Part shown: piece by piece, positions 42,526 to 52,795 of the stretch
How positions within the stretch are numbered: position 1 is the stretch's first letter
How the letters are laid out: every line of letters begins with the position of its first letter
Source of the DNA: Bog-473 sp963719485
Lineage (GTDB): Bacteria; Actinomycetota; Acidimicrobiia; Acidimicrobiales; RAAP-2
Reading direction: 5' to 3'
NCBI GenBank assembly: GCA_963719485.1
Contig: OY970387.1
Location: forward strand, 496,001-560,000
DNA: 64,000 nucleotides
Made by a program: the position numbers and the translations under genes
The notes under the pieces: model-generated
The model's database searches: none
What the model was told of the DNA's origin: nothing
The model's input: the letters and a program-made list of their open reading frames with translations, nothing else

Positions 42526-43793
42526 ACCTCCGCGTGCTGCTGCTTCTTGTAGTCGTCCACCCACTCGTTGACCACCTTGTGCAGGTGGCGGCAGAGCACT
42601 TCCTGGTCCATCAGGGGGAACCGCTCGATCACGCGTGAGTCGAGCATCGTCTGCGTCGCCTCGAGGGTGTTGGCGTCCTGGAGCCCGAACTCCTTGAACG
42701 TCACGGCGGCGTTCTCGTGCGCCACCCGCTCGCGGGCCGTCTTCGCCGGAACGAAGTACAGCGTCCCCTCGAAGACGTGCTCGTTGGGGGCGACGGGCCA
42801 GTAGTGGTACGTGAGATACCAGCCCTGTTGCCAGACGAGGATGGTGAAGTTCGGCCAGAGCTGGAATGAGTCGAGACCCCACGGGTCGCATCCCGCCGGG
42901 TTGATGCCGGCCTCCTTCTGGTCGAAGCCGAGGTCGGGTCCGTCCCAGGGCCCGAAGAGCCCGCTGCGGGTCAGTGTGTCGATGGGCTTGACCATGTTCT
43001 CCGCCAGGTTCCAGGGGTGGATACCGGCCGTGCTCACCAGCCGGTGCGGGCCGTCGATCTGGTAGGCGGGCGCCTCGAACCCCGCCTCCGCTGCCGCGAT
43101 CGACCAGTCCGGCGGTGACTGCTTCGCGTGGAGAATTGGTGCGTGGTAGAACTCCTGGAAGGCGTCCATGTAGAGCTTCCAGTTGCTCTTGACGTTGGCG
43201 CGGTAGAAGTAGCGCTCGCTCTGGAGCTCGAACGGGTAGTGCTCCAGCTTGGTCACCATCGGGCCGAGGAAGTCGCGTAACGACTGCTCGGGCTCCTTGG
43301 CCAGGTTGATGAAGATGAACCCCGCCCAGACGTCGCACTGGACCGGGACCAGCCCGTAGTCGGCCTTGTCGAGGTCGAAGAACTCCTGCTCCTGCTGGAC
43401 GAACGAGCACGCGCCGTCGAGGTCATAGCGCCAGGCGTGGTACTTGCACACGAACTGGCGCGTGGTGCCGCTGGTCTCCTCCTTGGGGTCATCGCTCCAG
43501 ACGAGCTTGTTCCCGCGGTGGCGGCACATGTTGTAGAAAGCGCGGACCTCGCCGTCCTTCCCCTTCACCACCACCACGGACGTCTTGGCGACCGCGAGCT
43601 CCTTGGTGAAGTAGCTGCCCGTGCGCGGCAGCTGCTCGACGCGGCCCACGTTGAGCCAGGCCCGCTTGAACACGGCCTCGCGCTCCAGCTCGAAGAACTC
43701 CTGCGAAATGGAGTCCTCGTAGTTCATCGGCTCGGTCCCGAGGTCGAAGTGCTCCGTCCAGCTGCCTTCGGGTGGCTTGGGCCAACGTGGCAT
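42522..43793 (-). CDS. Rieske non-heme iron oxygenase, alpha subunit
   Basis: A 423-residue oxygenase with the Rieske cluster ligands Cys90-x-His92 and Cys116-x2-His119, and mononuclear iron ligands His217 and His222 in QEFYHAPILH. The residue bridging the two metal sites, usually Asp three residues before the first His, is Glu214 here, as in carnitine oxygenase CntA. ATG at 43793 has AGAGGAC upstream. Product: probably a monooxygenation or dealkylation rather than arene cis-dihydroxylation. Electron donor: likely the reductase at 41.1 kb. Confidence 0.92.
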   Translation of the reverse strand: MPRWPKPPEGSWTEHFDLGTEPMNYEDSISQEFFELEREAVFKRAWLNVGRVEQLPRTGSYFTKELAVAKTSVVVVKGKDGEVRAFYNMCRHRGNKLVWSDDPKEETSGTTRQFVCKYHAWRYDLDGACSFVQQEQEFFDLDKADYGLVPVQCDVWAGFIFINLAKEPEQSLRDFLGPMVTKLEHYPFELQSERYFYRANVKSNWKLYMDAFQEFYHAPILHAKQSPPDWSIAAAEAGFEAPAYQIDGPHRLVSTAGIHPWNLAENMVKPIDTLTRSGLFGPWDGPDLGFDQKEAGINPAGCDPWGLDSFQLWPNFTILVWQQGWYLTYHYWPVAPNEHVFEGTLYFVPAKTARERVAHENAAVTFKEFGLQDANTLEATQTMLDSRVIERFPLMDQEVLCRHLHKVVNEWVDDYKKQQHAEV

Positions 43794-43877
43794 GAGCGGG
43801 TCCTCTCTGCGTGGCGTTCTCGTTGACCCTGGCGATGGTAGCACCCCTCTCTGGAGAAGAGAAGGCCGTTTCCACAC

Positions 43878-43889
43878 CTAGCCGGCTAG
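43878..43889. promoter_or_regulatory. 12-base palindrome between CoA lyase and Rieske genes
   Basis: CTAGCCGGCTAG at 43878-43889 is a perfect palindrome in the 142-base spacer before the Rieske gene. Such a site could bind a dimeric regulator, but no clear promoter boxes flank it. Chance occurrence cannot be excluded. Confidence 0.25.
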
Positions 43890-43935
43890 AGGCGCCTGGT
43901 CGTCGACGGGCGGCCTTGAGCGAGGCGGGCCTCCC

Positions 43936-44871
43936 TCAGGCCGAGGATTCGCCCGGCTCGCCGACCCGCGAGGCCTTGAGGAGGGTGTTGGCGGCGAGCC
44001 GCATGTGGGCGGCGTCGACCAGCTTCCCGTCGCGCCCGATGGCGCCCACGCCGCCGGCCTCGGACTCCCGGTAGGTCTCGATGGCCTCATGGGCCTCCGC
44101 GACCTCCGCCGGCGTCGGGGAGAAGACCTCGTTGGCGATCGGCACCTGGCTCGGGTGGATGGCCCACTTGCCGTCGTACCCGAGCAGGCTGGCGTGCAAC
44201 GCGGCCGCGCCGGTACCCCTCGGGGTCCTGGTAGGCGGGGTAGGGGGCGTCGATGGCGTCGATGCCCGGCCCGCCCGCGCCGCGGTGAGCGACCTGCACG
44301 CGGGCGAAGTGCCAGAAGTCGCCCGGGTAGCGCACGACGGGGTCGAAGTTGCCGTCGACCCGCGCCCGCAGCGACGCCGAGAGGTCGCCGGCGCCGAAGA
44401 TGAGCGCTTCGAGCCGGTCGCTCGACTGGGCGATCTCCAGCGCGTTGGCCAGTCCCTCCGCCTCCTCGATCAGCACCTCCAGGCCGATCGCGACTGCGAC
44501 AGGTCGCAGCTTCGTCTCGAGTTGGGTGAGCAGCACGTCGACCCACCAGACGTCGCGGGCACGCCGCGCCTTGGGCACGATCAGGACGTCGAGCGCAGTC
44601 ACGGGCTCCGGTGACGACCTCGATGATGTCGCCGTGGCACCACGGCGTGTCGATGCCGTTGATGCGGACCGCCCGCACCGTCGTGCCCCAGTCCTGTCCC
44701 GTCAGCGCGCCGACCGCGGTCGGCCCGCGCCGACTCCTTGACCGCCGGCGCGCACGCGTCCTCGAGGTCGAGGAACACGAGGTCGGCGCCCGACGACGAC
44801 GCCTTCTCGCACATGCGCTCGCTGCTGGCCGGCGTGGCCAGCTCGGAACGCCGGGCTCGTGGTGCGCGCAC
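43936..44871 (-). CDS. HpcH/HpaI-CitE family CoA-ester lyase, frameshifted
   Basis: Recovered segments match CitE-like lyases: RRSELATPASSERMCEKA, the metal-binding LVFLDLEDACAP, VRINGIDTPWCHGDI, EGLANALEIAQSSDRLEALI and GYDGKWAIHPSQVPIANEVF. The family cleaves malyl-, citramalyl- or similar beta-hydroxyacyl-CoA esters and uses Mg. GTG at 44871 has AAGGAGG upstream. Frame switches near 44730, 44600, 44285 and 44200 break the gene, each by a base or two, without loss of conserved residues. It is between the CoA transferase and the Rieske gene in the same direction. Confidence 0.78.
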
Positions 44872-44891
44872 GGGGCCTCCTTGTCCCGGTA

Positions 44892-46108
44892 TCAAATGGT
44901 CCCGGCCGCCCGAAGGGCGTCCAGCCGCTCGTCGTCGATCCCGAGCAGGCCGCCGTAGACGGCGTCGTTGTCCGCCCCCAGTGCCCGCCCGAGGTGGTCG
45001 ACGCCGCCGGGCGTCTCGCTCAGGCGGGCGACCGGCGCCTGCACCGTCATCGGTCCCGAGGTCGGGGTCGTCCACCCGGAGGAATGAACCACGCGCCTGC
45101 AGGTGTTCGTCGGCGAGGAGCTGCGCCGCGTCGTACACCGGAGCCGCCGCCACCTCGGCGCGCTCGAAGACGCCCATGGCCTCCTCGCAGTGGCCGCTCG
45201 CCGGATCCAGCCGGCGACGACCGCGTCGATCTCGTCCCCGTGGGCCTGGCGTCGCACCGGGTCGACGTAGTCCTCGTCCTCGGCGAGGTCGGGCCGGTCG
45301 ACGGCGCGGTAGAGGCGCACGACGATGTTGGGCGACGCGCTCGAGATGCGCCACCCACCTGCGTCCGCGGTGCGGTACGCGTTGCGTGGCGCGCTGGCGT
45401 CGAGCCGGTTCCCGGCGCGCCCGGGCACGATCCCGAGCTGGTCGTAGGCCAGCGTCGATGTCTCGATCAGGCGGGCCAGGGGCTCGATCAGGTTCACGTC
45501 GATCAGCTGCCCCCCGCCGCCGTGCACGTCGCGGTGGTAGAGCGCCATCATCACGGCGAAGGTGGCCGACTGCGCCGCGACGCCGTCGGCCAGCATGAAG
45601 GGCGGCAGCGTCGGCGGCCCGTCGGGTTGGCCCGTCACGTGGGCGAAGCCGCTCATCGCCTCCGCCAGCGTGCCGAAGCCGGGGCGGTCGCTCTTCGGTC
45701 CGCCGCTCCCGTAGCCGCTCACGTGGAGCATGACGAGGCGCGGGTGGGCCGCGTGCACCGACTCGTAGTCGAGGCCCCACCGGGCCAGGGCGCTGGGGCG
45801 GTTGTCGACGACCAGCGACGTCGCTCACGTGCGAGCAGCTGGTGGAACAGCTCCTGGCCCTCGCCGCGGCGCAGATCGAGCGTGACGCAGCGCTTGTTGC
45901 GGCTCACGCTCTTCCAGAAGAGGCCGATGCCGTCCTTCTGGTGGCCCCAGGTCCGGAGCGGGTCCCCGACGCCGGGCTGCTCGACCTTGATCACCTCGGC
46001 GCCGAACTCGCCCAGGGCGGTGGCCACCATGGGCCCGGCGGCGAGCGTGGCCGCGTCGACCACCCGGATGCCGTGCAGTGGGCGCTCGGGTGCGGGTGTG
46101 TCAGCCAT
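44892..46108 (-). CDS. CaiB/BaiF family CoA transferase, frameshifted
   Basis: The N-terminus RPLHGIRVVDAATLAAGPMV, the FGAEVIKVEQPGVGDPLR segment, the RNKRCVTLDLR stretch, and LVMLHVSGYGSGGP with a following LADGVAAQ (catalytic Asp) identify a class III CoA transferase of about 400 residues. Frame switches are clear near 45830, 45205 and 45055. The ATG at 46108 overlaps the end of the LLM monooxygenase by eight bases. It probably activates an acid made by the monooxygenase, using another acyl-CoA as donor, before the CoA lyase. Confidence 0.8.
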
Positions 46109-47465
46109 GCGGGACGGAGGCCGGGCGCTCGAGCCCGAGGTGCTCGCGGAGCGTCGTGCCCTCGTAGCGCTCGCGGAACACACCGCGCCGTTGGAGCTCG
46201 GGCACCACGAGCCGCACCATGTCCTCGTAGGCGCCCGGCGTGTGGGTGGCGGCGATCACGAATCCGTCGCAGGCGCCGCCGTCGAACCACTCCTCCATCT
46301 GGTCGGCGACGTCGCGTCCCGGTGCCGACGAAACGTGGGCCCTGCAACAGGGTGGCGCGGTGGCCGGCCAGGTCGCCCAGCGTCACGGTGTCCCCGCCGA
46401 TGTGGGCCTTGATGTTCTGGACGAGCCCGCGGATGCCCGACACCGACTCGATGAGCTCGTCGGTGATGGGGGCGTCGAGCGACAGGCCCGAGAAGTCGTA
46501 GTTCATCAGCTCGGAGAGCAGGGTCAGCGAGGCCATGGGGTCGACGAGGTCGTTGAGGAACATCTGCTCGCGCTCCTCGGCGTGGGCCTTCGACTCGCCG
46601 ACGACCGTGTAGGCCATGGGCAGCATCTTGACGGCATCGGGGTCGCGGCCGCCCTCGCCGATCTTCTCCTTCTGGTCCTTGTAGTGGGCACGGGCGATGT
46701 CGATGCCGGGGTCGCCGGTGAAGATCAGCTCGGCCCAGCGCGCCGCGAAGTCGCGGCCCCGGCCCGACGATCCTGCCTGCAGCAGCACGGGCCGGCCTTG
46801 CGGGCGAGCGGGGCACCGTGAGCGGGCCCCGGACCGAGAACCACTCGCCTTCGTAGTCGAGCTCGTGCACCTTGTCGGGGTCGGCGAACAGCGGCGTCTC
46901 GCGGTCGAGCACCAGCGCGTCGTCGTCCCAGCTGTCCCACAAGCCGGTGGTCGCCTCGAGGAACTCGTCGGCGCGGTCGTAGCGCGCGTCGTGGCGCGAG
47001 GTGCCTCCTTGACCCCGTAGTTCTGCGCCTCGCTGTCGTTCACCGATGTCACGACGTTCCAGGCCGCCCTGCCGCCCGAGAGGTGGTCGAGCGTGGCGAA
47101 CGTGCGGGCGACGTGGAACGGCGAGTAGTAGGTCGTCGAGTAGGTCGCCCCGAGACCGATCCGACTGCGTCGCCGCGGCGCAGATCCCGAGCACGATGCT
47201 CAGGTCGAGCTTCACCGGGCGGGCGCCGGTGCGCACCGCCTCGGCCACCGACCGGCCGTAGATGCCGGGCATGGCCAGCCGGTCGTCGAAGAACATGAGG
47301 TCGAAGCAGCCCTCTTCGAGGGTCCGCGCCGAGCTTCTGGTAGTAGCTCGCCGTCAGGAATCCGTGCTCGGTGGCGGGGTGCCGCCACGAGCCTGCGTAC
47401 ACCGTGGCGTTGCCGGCCTGCATGAACCCCACCAGCGACATCTGCCGTCTCGGGCTGTTGGCCAT
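46101..47465 (-). CDS. LLM flavin-dependent monooxygenase, NtaA/DszA type, frameshifted
   Basis: The start (MANSPRRQMSLVGFMQAGN) and the stretches MFFDDRLAMPGIYGRS, DEFLEATTGLWDSWDDDAL, GRPVLLQAGSSGRGRDFAA and IKAHIGGDTVTLGDL mark the FMNH2-dependent NtaA/SnaA/DszA monooxygenases of about 440-450 residues. Substrates of the group include aminopolycarboxylates, sulfones and sulfonates. Indels near 47320, 47160, 47000, 46800 and 46320 split the frame. It is first in the leftward operon with the CoA transferase, lyase and Rieske gene, divergent from a GntR gene. A flavin reductase for it could be the one at 60.0 kb. Confidence 0.8.
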
Positions 47466-47504
47466 CACTCCCCCTTGTTCGTGTGGTTCGCGGCGACCAA
47501 ACTT

Positions 47505-47517
47505 AATATGTAATATT
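47505..47517. promoter_or_regulatory. palindrome in the divergent GntR/LLM promoter region
   Basis: AATAT-GTA-ATATT at 47505-47517 is a perfect 13-base palindrome in a conspicuously AT-rich patch between the GntR gene and the LLM monooxygenase. It is a plausible operator for the GntR protein controlling both directions. The local promoter boxes are ambiguous. Confidence 0.45.
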
Positions 47518-47529
47518 TCAGATATCAAA

Positions 47530-48183
47530 CTGATCAGCAGCACCGTCCGGGCCCAGGCGGCCAACGAGCTCCGTGAACGGATCCTCACGGGCCGCCTCCA
47601 GCCCGGCGACCGTCTCGACCTCGACCACCTGACGGCCGAGTTCGGGATCAGCCGGACCCCGATCCGCGAAGCCCTGCTCGAGCTCTCCTACGAGGGCCTC
47701 GTCGCCATCACGCCCCGCAGCGGCATCGCGGTCGTCGGCATCAGCCCCCAGGACGCCGTGGACAACTTCGCGATCCTGGCGACGCTGGCCGGCAAGGCGG
47801 CCGAGATGGCGACCACCCGCATCACGCCGGCCGAGCTGGACCAGCTGCGGGTGCTGGCCGACGCCATCGACGGCGCGGACGACGTGGTCGCGGCCAACCG
47901 GCACTTCCACCGAGGCGTCAACCGGGCCGCGCGTTCGCCCCGCCTCGTCACCTACCTGCGCCAGGCTGTGCGCGTCGTGCCCGACAACTACTTCGAGCTG
48001 TTTCCCGAACAGGAGCGGCGGAGCCGGCGCGAGCACGCCGCGCTCCTCGACGCCATGACGCGCGGCGACAGCGCTGCCGCGCGCGCGGTCATGGAGGAGC
48101 ACGTCTCGGCGGCAGGCCAGGCGCTCGGGGGCTGGCTCGCCGGCCTGGCGGCGGAGGACCAGAGCGAGCTGCCGTCGGCCTGA
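47530..48183 (+). CDS. GntR family regulator (FadR/FCD subfamily)
   Basis: About 217 residues. The winged helix appears at ANELRERILTGRLQPGDRLD and FGISRTPIREALLELSYEGLV, and an FCD-type ligand domain follows, including HFHRGVNRAARSPRL with histidines that may bind metal. No ATG, GTG or TTG fits upstream of the domain in this frame; CTG at 47530 is used as a placeholder. Either a rare start or an undetected indel is likely, given the errors in this region. Divergent from the LLM operon, so probably its regulator. Confidence 0.75.
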   Translation: MISSTVRAQAANELRERILTGRLQPGDRLDLDHLTAEFGISRTPIREALLELSYEGLVAITPRSGIAVVGISPQDAVDNFAILATLAGKAAEMATTRITPAELDQLRVLADAIDGADDVVAANRHFHRGVNRAARSPRLVTYLRQAVRVVPDNYFELFPEQERRSRREHAALLDAMTRGDSAAARAVMEEHVSAAGQALGGWLAGLAAEDQSELPSA

Positions 48184-48197
48184 GGCCCGGAAGGCTG

Positions 48198-48996
48198 CTA
48201 CTCCGCCTTGGGGTGCTGTGACGCGCGCATGCGCTCGATGTTGGCCCGCAGCTCCGGCGTCGTGAACGACCGGTCCTCGGCGGTGAGGGCGAAGTCGAGC
48301 GTGGCGAGCACGGCCCGCTCGAGGTGGAGGTTGATGATGCGCTTGGTGTCCTCGACCGCCCGCTTGGGCAGCTTGGCGATGCGCTGCGCGCAGGCCATGG
48401 CCTGAGTCGAGCACCTCGTCGTCGGGGACACACGTGGTTGACCAGGCCGATCTGCGGCCGCCCGCTCGGCCGGGATGCGGTCGCCGGTGAGCGCGTACTC
48501 CTTGGCCAGCTGCAGGCTGGTCAGCAGCGGCCAGGTGACCGGGTCCGCCGTCGGCGGCGACCAGCCCGATGAGCACGTGCGGGTCGGCGAGGTGCGCGCT
48601 CTCGGCCATGAAGACGATGTCGGAGAGCGCGACCAGGCTGCAGCCGAGCCCGACCGCCGGGCCGTTCACGGCGGCGACGATCGGCACCCGGCACCCCACC
48701 ATGCCGGTCACGATCTGGCGGCCGTGGGTGAGCGTCTGATGGCGGAGGTGCGGCGTCCTTGGTCAGCTCGTCGATGTAGCTGAAGTCGCCGCCGGCGGAG
48801 AAGGCCCGCCCGTTGCCGGTGATCACGGCCGCCCGCGCCTCGTCGTCGGCGTCGAGCTGGGGGAACAGCGCGGCCAGGCCCTGCGTGGAGGACGTGGTTG
48901 GTGGCGTTGAGCTGCTCGGGCCGGTTGAGGCGGATGATGCGGATCGGGCCGTCGGCCTCGACCTGGAGCTCGTCGGGTAGCGTCGTAGGTGCTCAT
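48198..48996 (-). CDS. enoyl-CoA hydratase/isomerase, frameshifted
   Basis: Crotonase-family segments are spread over several frames: VITGNGRAFSAGGDFSYIDE, IVAAVNGPAVGLGCSLVALS, and a C-terminal LPKRAVEDTKRIINLHLERA. Together they make a protein of about 265 residues with the usual CoA-binding and oxyanion loops. Indels lie near 48935, 48890, 48735, 48550, 48465 and 48410. The ATG at 48996 overlaps the stop of the upstream acyl-CoA dehydrogenase (ATGA). It likely hydrates the enoyl-CoA made by the preceding dehydrogenase pair. Confidence 0.8.
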
Positions 48997-50133
48997 GAGG
49001 TGGGCAGCCCCAGGATTCGGTTCGCGATGAGGTTGCGCTGGATCTGCGACGTGCCGCCCATGACGCTCTGGGCCCGGCTGTAGAGGTACACCTTCAGCCA
49101 CGTGTCGTCCCCGCCGGCGTGGCCGGCGCCGCCGACGGCGAGCGCGGCGTGGCCGACCGCCTGCTCGGCCTCCGTCATGAGCAGCTTGTCGACCGAGCCC
49201 TCGGGCCCGTGCGACGATGCCGTCGAGCCGGTCCGAGAGCCGGCGGCTCACGTGGCAGCGCAGCATCTCGGCCTCGACGATGCGCCCACGCCAGGTCGCG
49301 CAGTTGCTCGGCGCCGAACGGGTACGGATCTTCCTCGACGACGTGGACCAGCTCGTTGACGAGCTTGCGGTAGCGCGCGACGTAGCCGAGCTCGCCGGGC
49401 TCGCGCTCGTGGCTGACCACGGTCATGGCCAGCGCGCCAGCCCTCGCCGGGCTCGCCGATCATGTTGGCGGCGCGGCACCCGGGCGCCGTCGAAGAGCAC
49501 CTCGCCGAACTCCTTGGTGATCCCGTTGATCATCCGCAGCGGCCGCTGCTCGATGCCCGGCTGGCGCATCGGCACGACGAAGGCCGAGATGCCCTTGTGC
49601 TTGGCGACGTCGTGGTCGGTGCGGGCGAGGACCAGGCACCAGTCGGCGTCGTCGGAGTAGCTGGTCCACACCTTGTGGCCGGTGATGACGTACTCGTCGC
49701 CGTCGCGGTCGGCCCGGGTGCGCAGCGACGGCGAGGTCGGAGCCGGCGTCGGGCTCGCTGAACCCCTGGCACCAGCGCTCGCGCCCGCTCACGATGCCCG
49801 GGCAGGAACCGGCGCTGGATGTCGTCGTTGCCGTGCTCGAGGATGCCCTGCGACCAGGTAGCCGAGGCTCGGCCGCGGCGGCGCGCCGGCCGCGGCGAGC
49901 TCCTCGTCGAGGATCACCTCGTAGACGCTGGGCAGCCCGTGGCCGCCGATCGCCGTCGGCCAGGACAGGCCGAAGAACCCGGCGTCGTAGAGCGACTGGT
50001 GCCAGGCCGCCTGCCCGGCCCAGTAGTCGTCGTCGGTCGACGACGGCGGGCAGGCCGGGGTTGTTGTGCTGCGAGCCACGTCGCGGAGGCGCAGCCGGAA
50101 CGCGGCCTCGTCGGGCGAGTCACCGAAGTCCAT
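48993..50133 (-). CDS. acyl-CoA dehydrogenase, first subunit of a third pair, heavily frameshifted
   Basis: Conserved pieces include MDFGDSPDEAAFRLRLRD, GFFGLSWPTAIGGHGLP, RWCQGFSEPDAGSDLA, LVLARTDHDVAKHKGISAF and a C-terminal SVMGGTSQIQRNLIANRILG. As in the other pairs, GG replaces the YEG glutamate. About eight one-base indels (near 50055, 49850, 49800, 49735, 49490, 49440, 49300 and 49215) break the frame. It overlaps both its neighbours, so it is translated with the second subunit upstream and the hydratase downstream. Expected product about 380 residues. Confidence 0.78.
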
Positions 50134-51189
50134 CGGCGACTCCGATGCCGTGGTGCGGCGAGCACCCGGGCGAGGCTGGGCCCGACGCCGCCGAGCACGT
50201 CGCTCGAGAGCAGCGCCCGGCGCAGGTAGACGTGGGCGAGGCACTCCCAGGTGTTGCCGATGCCGCCGTGGACCTGGATGGCGGTCTCGCACACCGATGC
50301 GGGCCGCCCGGGCGCAGTAGGCCTTGGCGGCCGACGCCGCGACCAGCGCGTCGGCGGGGCCCGGCAGCGCGTCGACCGCCCATGCGGCGTGGAGCGCGAC
50401 GCTGCGCGAGCCCTCCATGGCCACGAAGGCGTCGGCCAGCAGGTGCTGCACCGCCTGGAACGATCCGATCGGCGGCGCCGTACTGGCGGCGGTCGCGCGG
50501 CGTAGTCGGAGGCCAACGCCGACCGCGCCGCGCATCACGCCGACCAGGTCGGCGCTGGTCACGGCGAGGCCGAGGCGGTCCACGTCGCCAGGTCGTCGGC
50601 GATGAGCGAGCGCGACTGCCCGCCCGACCGCTGTGACCGCACCGCTGCGGGTGCCAGCTGGCGGTGGGCCGGGTCAGGTCGACCTCGACGGCTTCGACCG
50701 CTCGAGCGCGACCGCACCGAGCGTGTACCCGTTCGCCGCCGGCCACGAGCACGAGCGCGCGAGGCGGCCCCGCGGGCATCGATGGCGACGGCTCCCGGCG
50801 GGCACCGCTCGCCGCTCTCGTCGGACGGCGGGCCGTCCGAGATCGGCGCTCAGGGCGACCGTCTCGGGCTCGAGGGCGGTCGGCGCGCCGGACAGGCGGC
50901 GGAGCTCCGCGGCCAGGGTCGGGCCGAGGAAGGCGACGTCGGCCAGGCCCCGACCGAGCTCCTCGGCGACGATGGCGACCTCGACCGCCAGACGCCAGCG
51001 GTGTTCCGCCGTCCGTCGGCCGTGCGCAGCTCGCGCCAGCCGGACGCGCGCGACCGCGGCGTCGAGCTTGGCGGTCCGCTCGCCGTCGTCGAGGTCAGCC
51101 GACGCGCGTGGACGGCCCGAGCGGTCGACGACCTGCGCCGCGCGCGTCGCGCAGGCGACCTGCTGCTCGGGTGAGAGGCGGACGTCCAT
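50120..51189 (-). CDS. acyl-CoA dehydrogenase, second subunit of the third pair, frameshifted
   Basis: Starts MDVRLSPEQQVACATRAAQV and contains VAIVAEELGRGLADVAFLGP, GSFQAVQHLLADAFVAMEGS, AAKAYCARAAR and a C-terminal AIQVHGGIGNTWECLAHVYL, the pattern of the partner subunits in alpha2beta2 acyl-CoA dehydrogenases. Indels near 51110, 50990, 50830, 50690, 50590, 50485 and 50300 shift the frame. The start shares a base with the stop of the upstream ligase (TGATG), and the end overlaps the next dehydrogenase by 14 bases. Length about 350 residues after correction. Confidence 0.77.
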
Positions 51190-52721
51190 CAGTCGGCCTC
51201 GGCGGCCGCAAGGGTCGGGGCCCACTCGTCGCGGAGCGTGCGGCGCAGCACCTTGCCCGACGGCAGCCGCGGGATGGCGTCGACGACGACGACGTGGCGC
51301 AGGTGCTTGTAGGTGGCGAGCGAGTCGGCGACGAGCCGCTCGAGCTCGTCCGTCGGCGACCGGGCGGGCCGGGCTCGAGCTGGACCGCGGCCACCGGGCA
51401 CCTCGCCGGCCCGCTCGTCGGCCACGCCGAACACCGCGCAGTCGAGCACGGCGGGGTGGCCGTGCAGCACGGCCTCGATCTCGGCCGGAGCGACCTGGAA
51501 GCCGTTGACCTTGATCATCTCCTTGGCAGCGGTCGGTGAGGTGGACCCAGCCCTCGGGCTCGAGCCAGCCGACGTCACCGGTGCGGTACCAGCCGTCGTC
51601 GAACGCCTCGGCCGTGGCCTCGTCGGGGAGGTAGCCCGCCATGGCCGACGGGCTGCGCGACCTGGATCTCGCCGATCTCGCCCGGCGGCAGGACCTCGCC
51701 GGTGTCGAGGTCGACGACGCGCAGCTCGACGCCGTCGGGCGGCAGGCCGGCCGAGTCGAGGCGCCAGCGCGTCGGGATCGTCGACCGGGTTGCGCGGCGA
51801 TCACCGGCAGCTCGCTGGCGCCGTAGGCCGGCAGCCAGCGCACGCCGGTGCGCGCGCGTCACCACGCTCGGCGACGCTCGCGCGTGACCGGGGTGGCGCC
51901 CCACATGATGTAGCGCAGCGACGAGAGGTCGTAGTCCTCGAGGTCCGGGTGGTTGGCCATGGCCAGCGCGATCGGGGCGACCGCCATCTCGAGCGTCATC
52001 CGGTCGGACTCGATGCGGCGCAGCACCTCGTCGAGGTCGAAGCGGCGGTGCAGCCGGACCGTGGCGCCGGCCGCGGCCGCGGCGAGCAGGTTCAGCAGGC
52101 CGAGGATGTGCGACGGCGGCGTCGCCACCTGGAAGCGGTCGTCGGGGCCGAGGCCCGAGCGCGGCGACCCAGTGGGCGGTGGCCGTGGCCGATCGAGCGG
52201 TGGGTGTGCCGCACCGCCTTGGGCGGCCGTGGTGCCGGAGCTGAAGACGAGGACGGCGTCGTCGGTCTCCCGCACGACGACCGAGGGAGGCGGCGCGCTG
52301 CTGCTGCGGTCGATGACTGCCGCGGCACGCACGTCGTCGAGACTCAGCACGGCGTCACCACCGAGGCGCTCGCTCAGCAGGCCGGCGCCGGGGCCGTCGG
52401 CGACGCCGTAGCGGGGTCCCGGTCAGGTCGACGGCGTGGCCGACCTCGAGCGCCTTCCACGCCGGGCTCAGCAGGACGGCGGCGGCGCCGACCTTGCTGA
52501 CCGCATGGACCGTCGCCACGAACTCGGGCCGGTTCGACGTCATCACCGCCACCCGGTCGCCGCGGCCGACGCCGCGGTCGGCGAGGTGCCGGGCGAACGC
52601 GTTGCGCGGCGCGGTCGAGGTCCCGGAACGTCCAGCGATCGTCAGCCGCCAGGACGGCCGCGTGATCGCCGAACCGCTCTGCCGCCGACTCGAGCCCGCG
52701 ATGCATGAGGCTCGTTGCCAT
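51189..52721 (-). CDS. AMP-forming acyl-CoA synthetase (ligase), frameshifted
   Basis: An ANL-superfamily ligase of about 510 residues. Identified from MATSLMHRGLESAAERFGDH, the P-loop-like LVFSSGTT followed by a lysine-containing stretch, DDRFQVATPPSHILGLLNLL, DDGWYRTGDVGWL and the C-terminal lysine region LPSGKVLRRTLRDEW. It forms an acyl-AMP and then an acyl-CoA. Indels near 52590, 52415, 52215, 52165, 51865, 51775, 51660, 51530 and 51380 break the frame. It is first of the leftward ligase-dehydrogenase pair-hydratase operon, a complete start of a beta-oxidation round. Confidence 0.8.
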
Positions 52722-52776
52722 AGGGAAACATTCTTCTCCGAATTGAGATCGGCGTCAACACGTAGGAAGGGTATGG

Positions 52777-52791
52777 TTCTCGCCATGAGAA
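52777..52791. promoter_or_regulatory. short inverted repeat before an acyl-CoA dehydrogenase
   Basis: TTCTC-GCCAT-GAGAA (52777-52791) ends five bases before the GTG of the rightward dehydrogenase, in the 74-base divergent space next to the ligase gene. Small, and its position over the likely start of translation makes an operator or an RNA hairpin equally possible. Confidence 0.25.
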
Positions 52792-52795
52792 AGAC

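Noticed and set aside
52777..52791. A firm operator call for the short TTCTC/GAGAA repeat
   Set aside because: Five-base arms are easily produced by chance, and the site lies almost on the start codon; kept only as a low-confidence feature.
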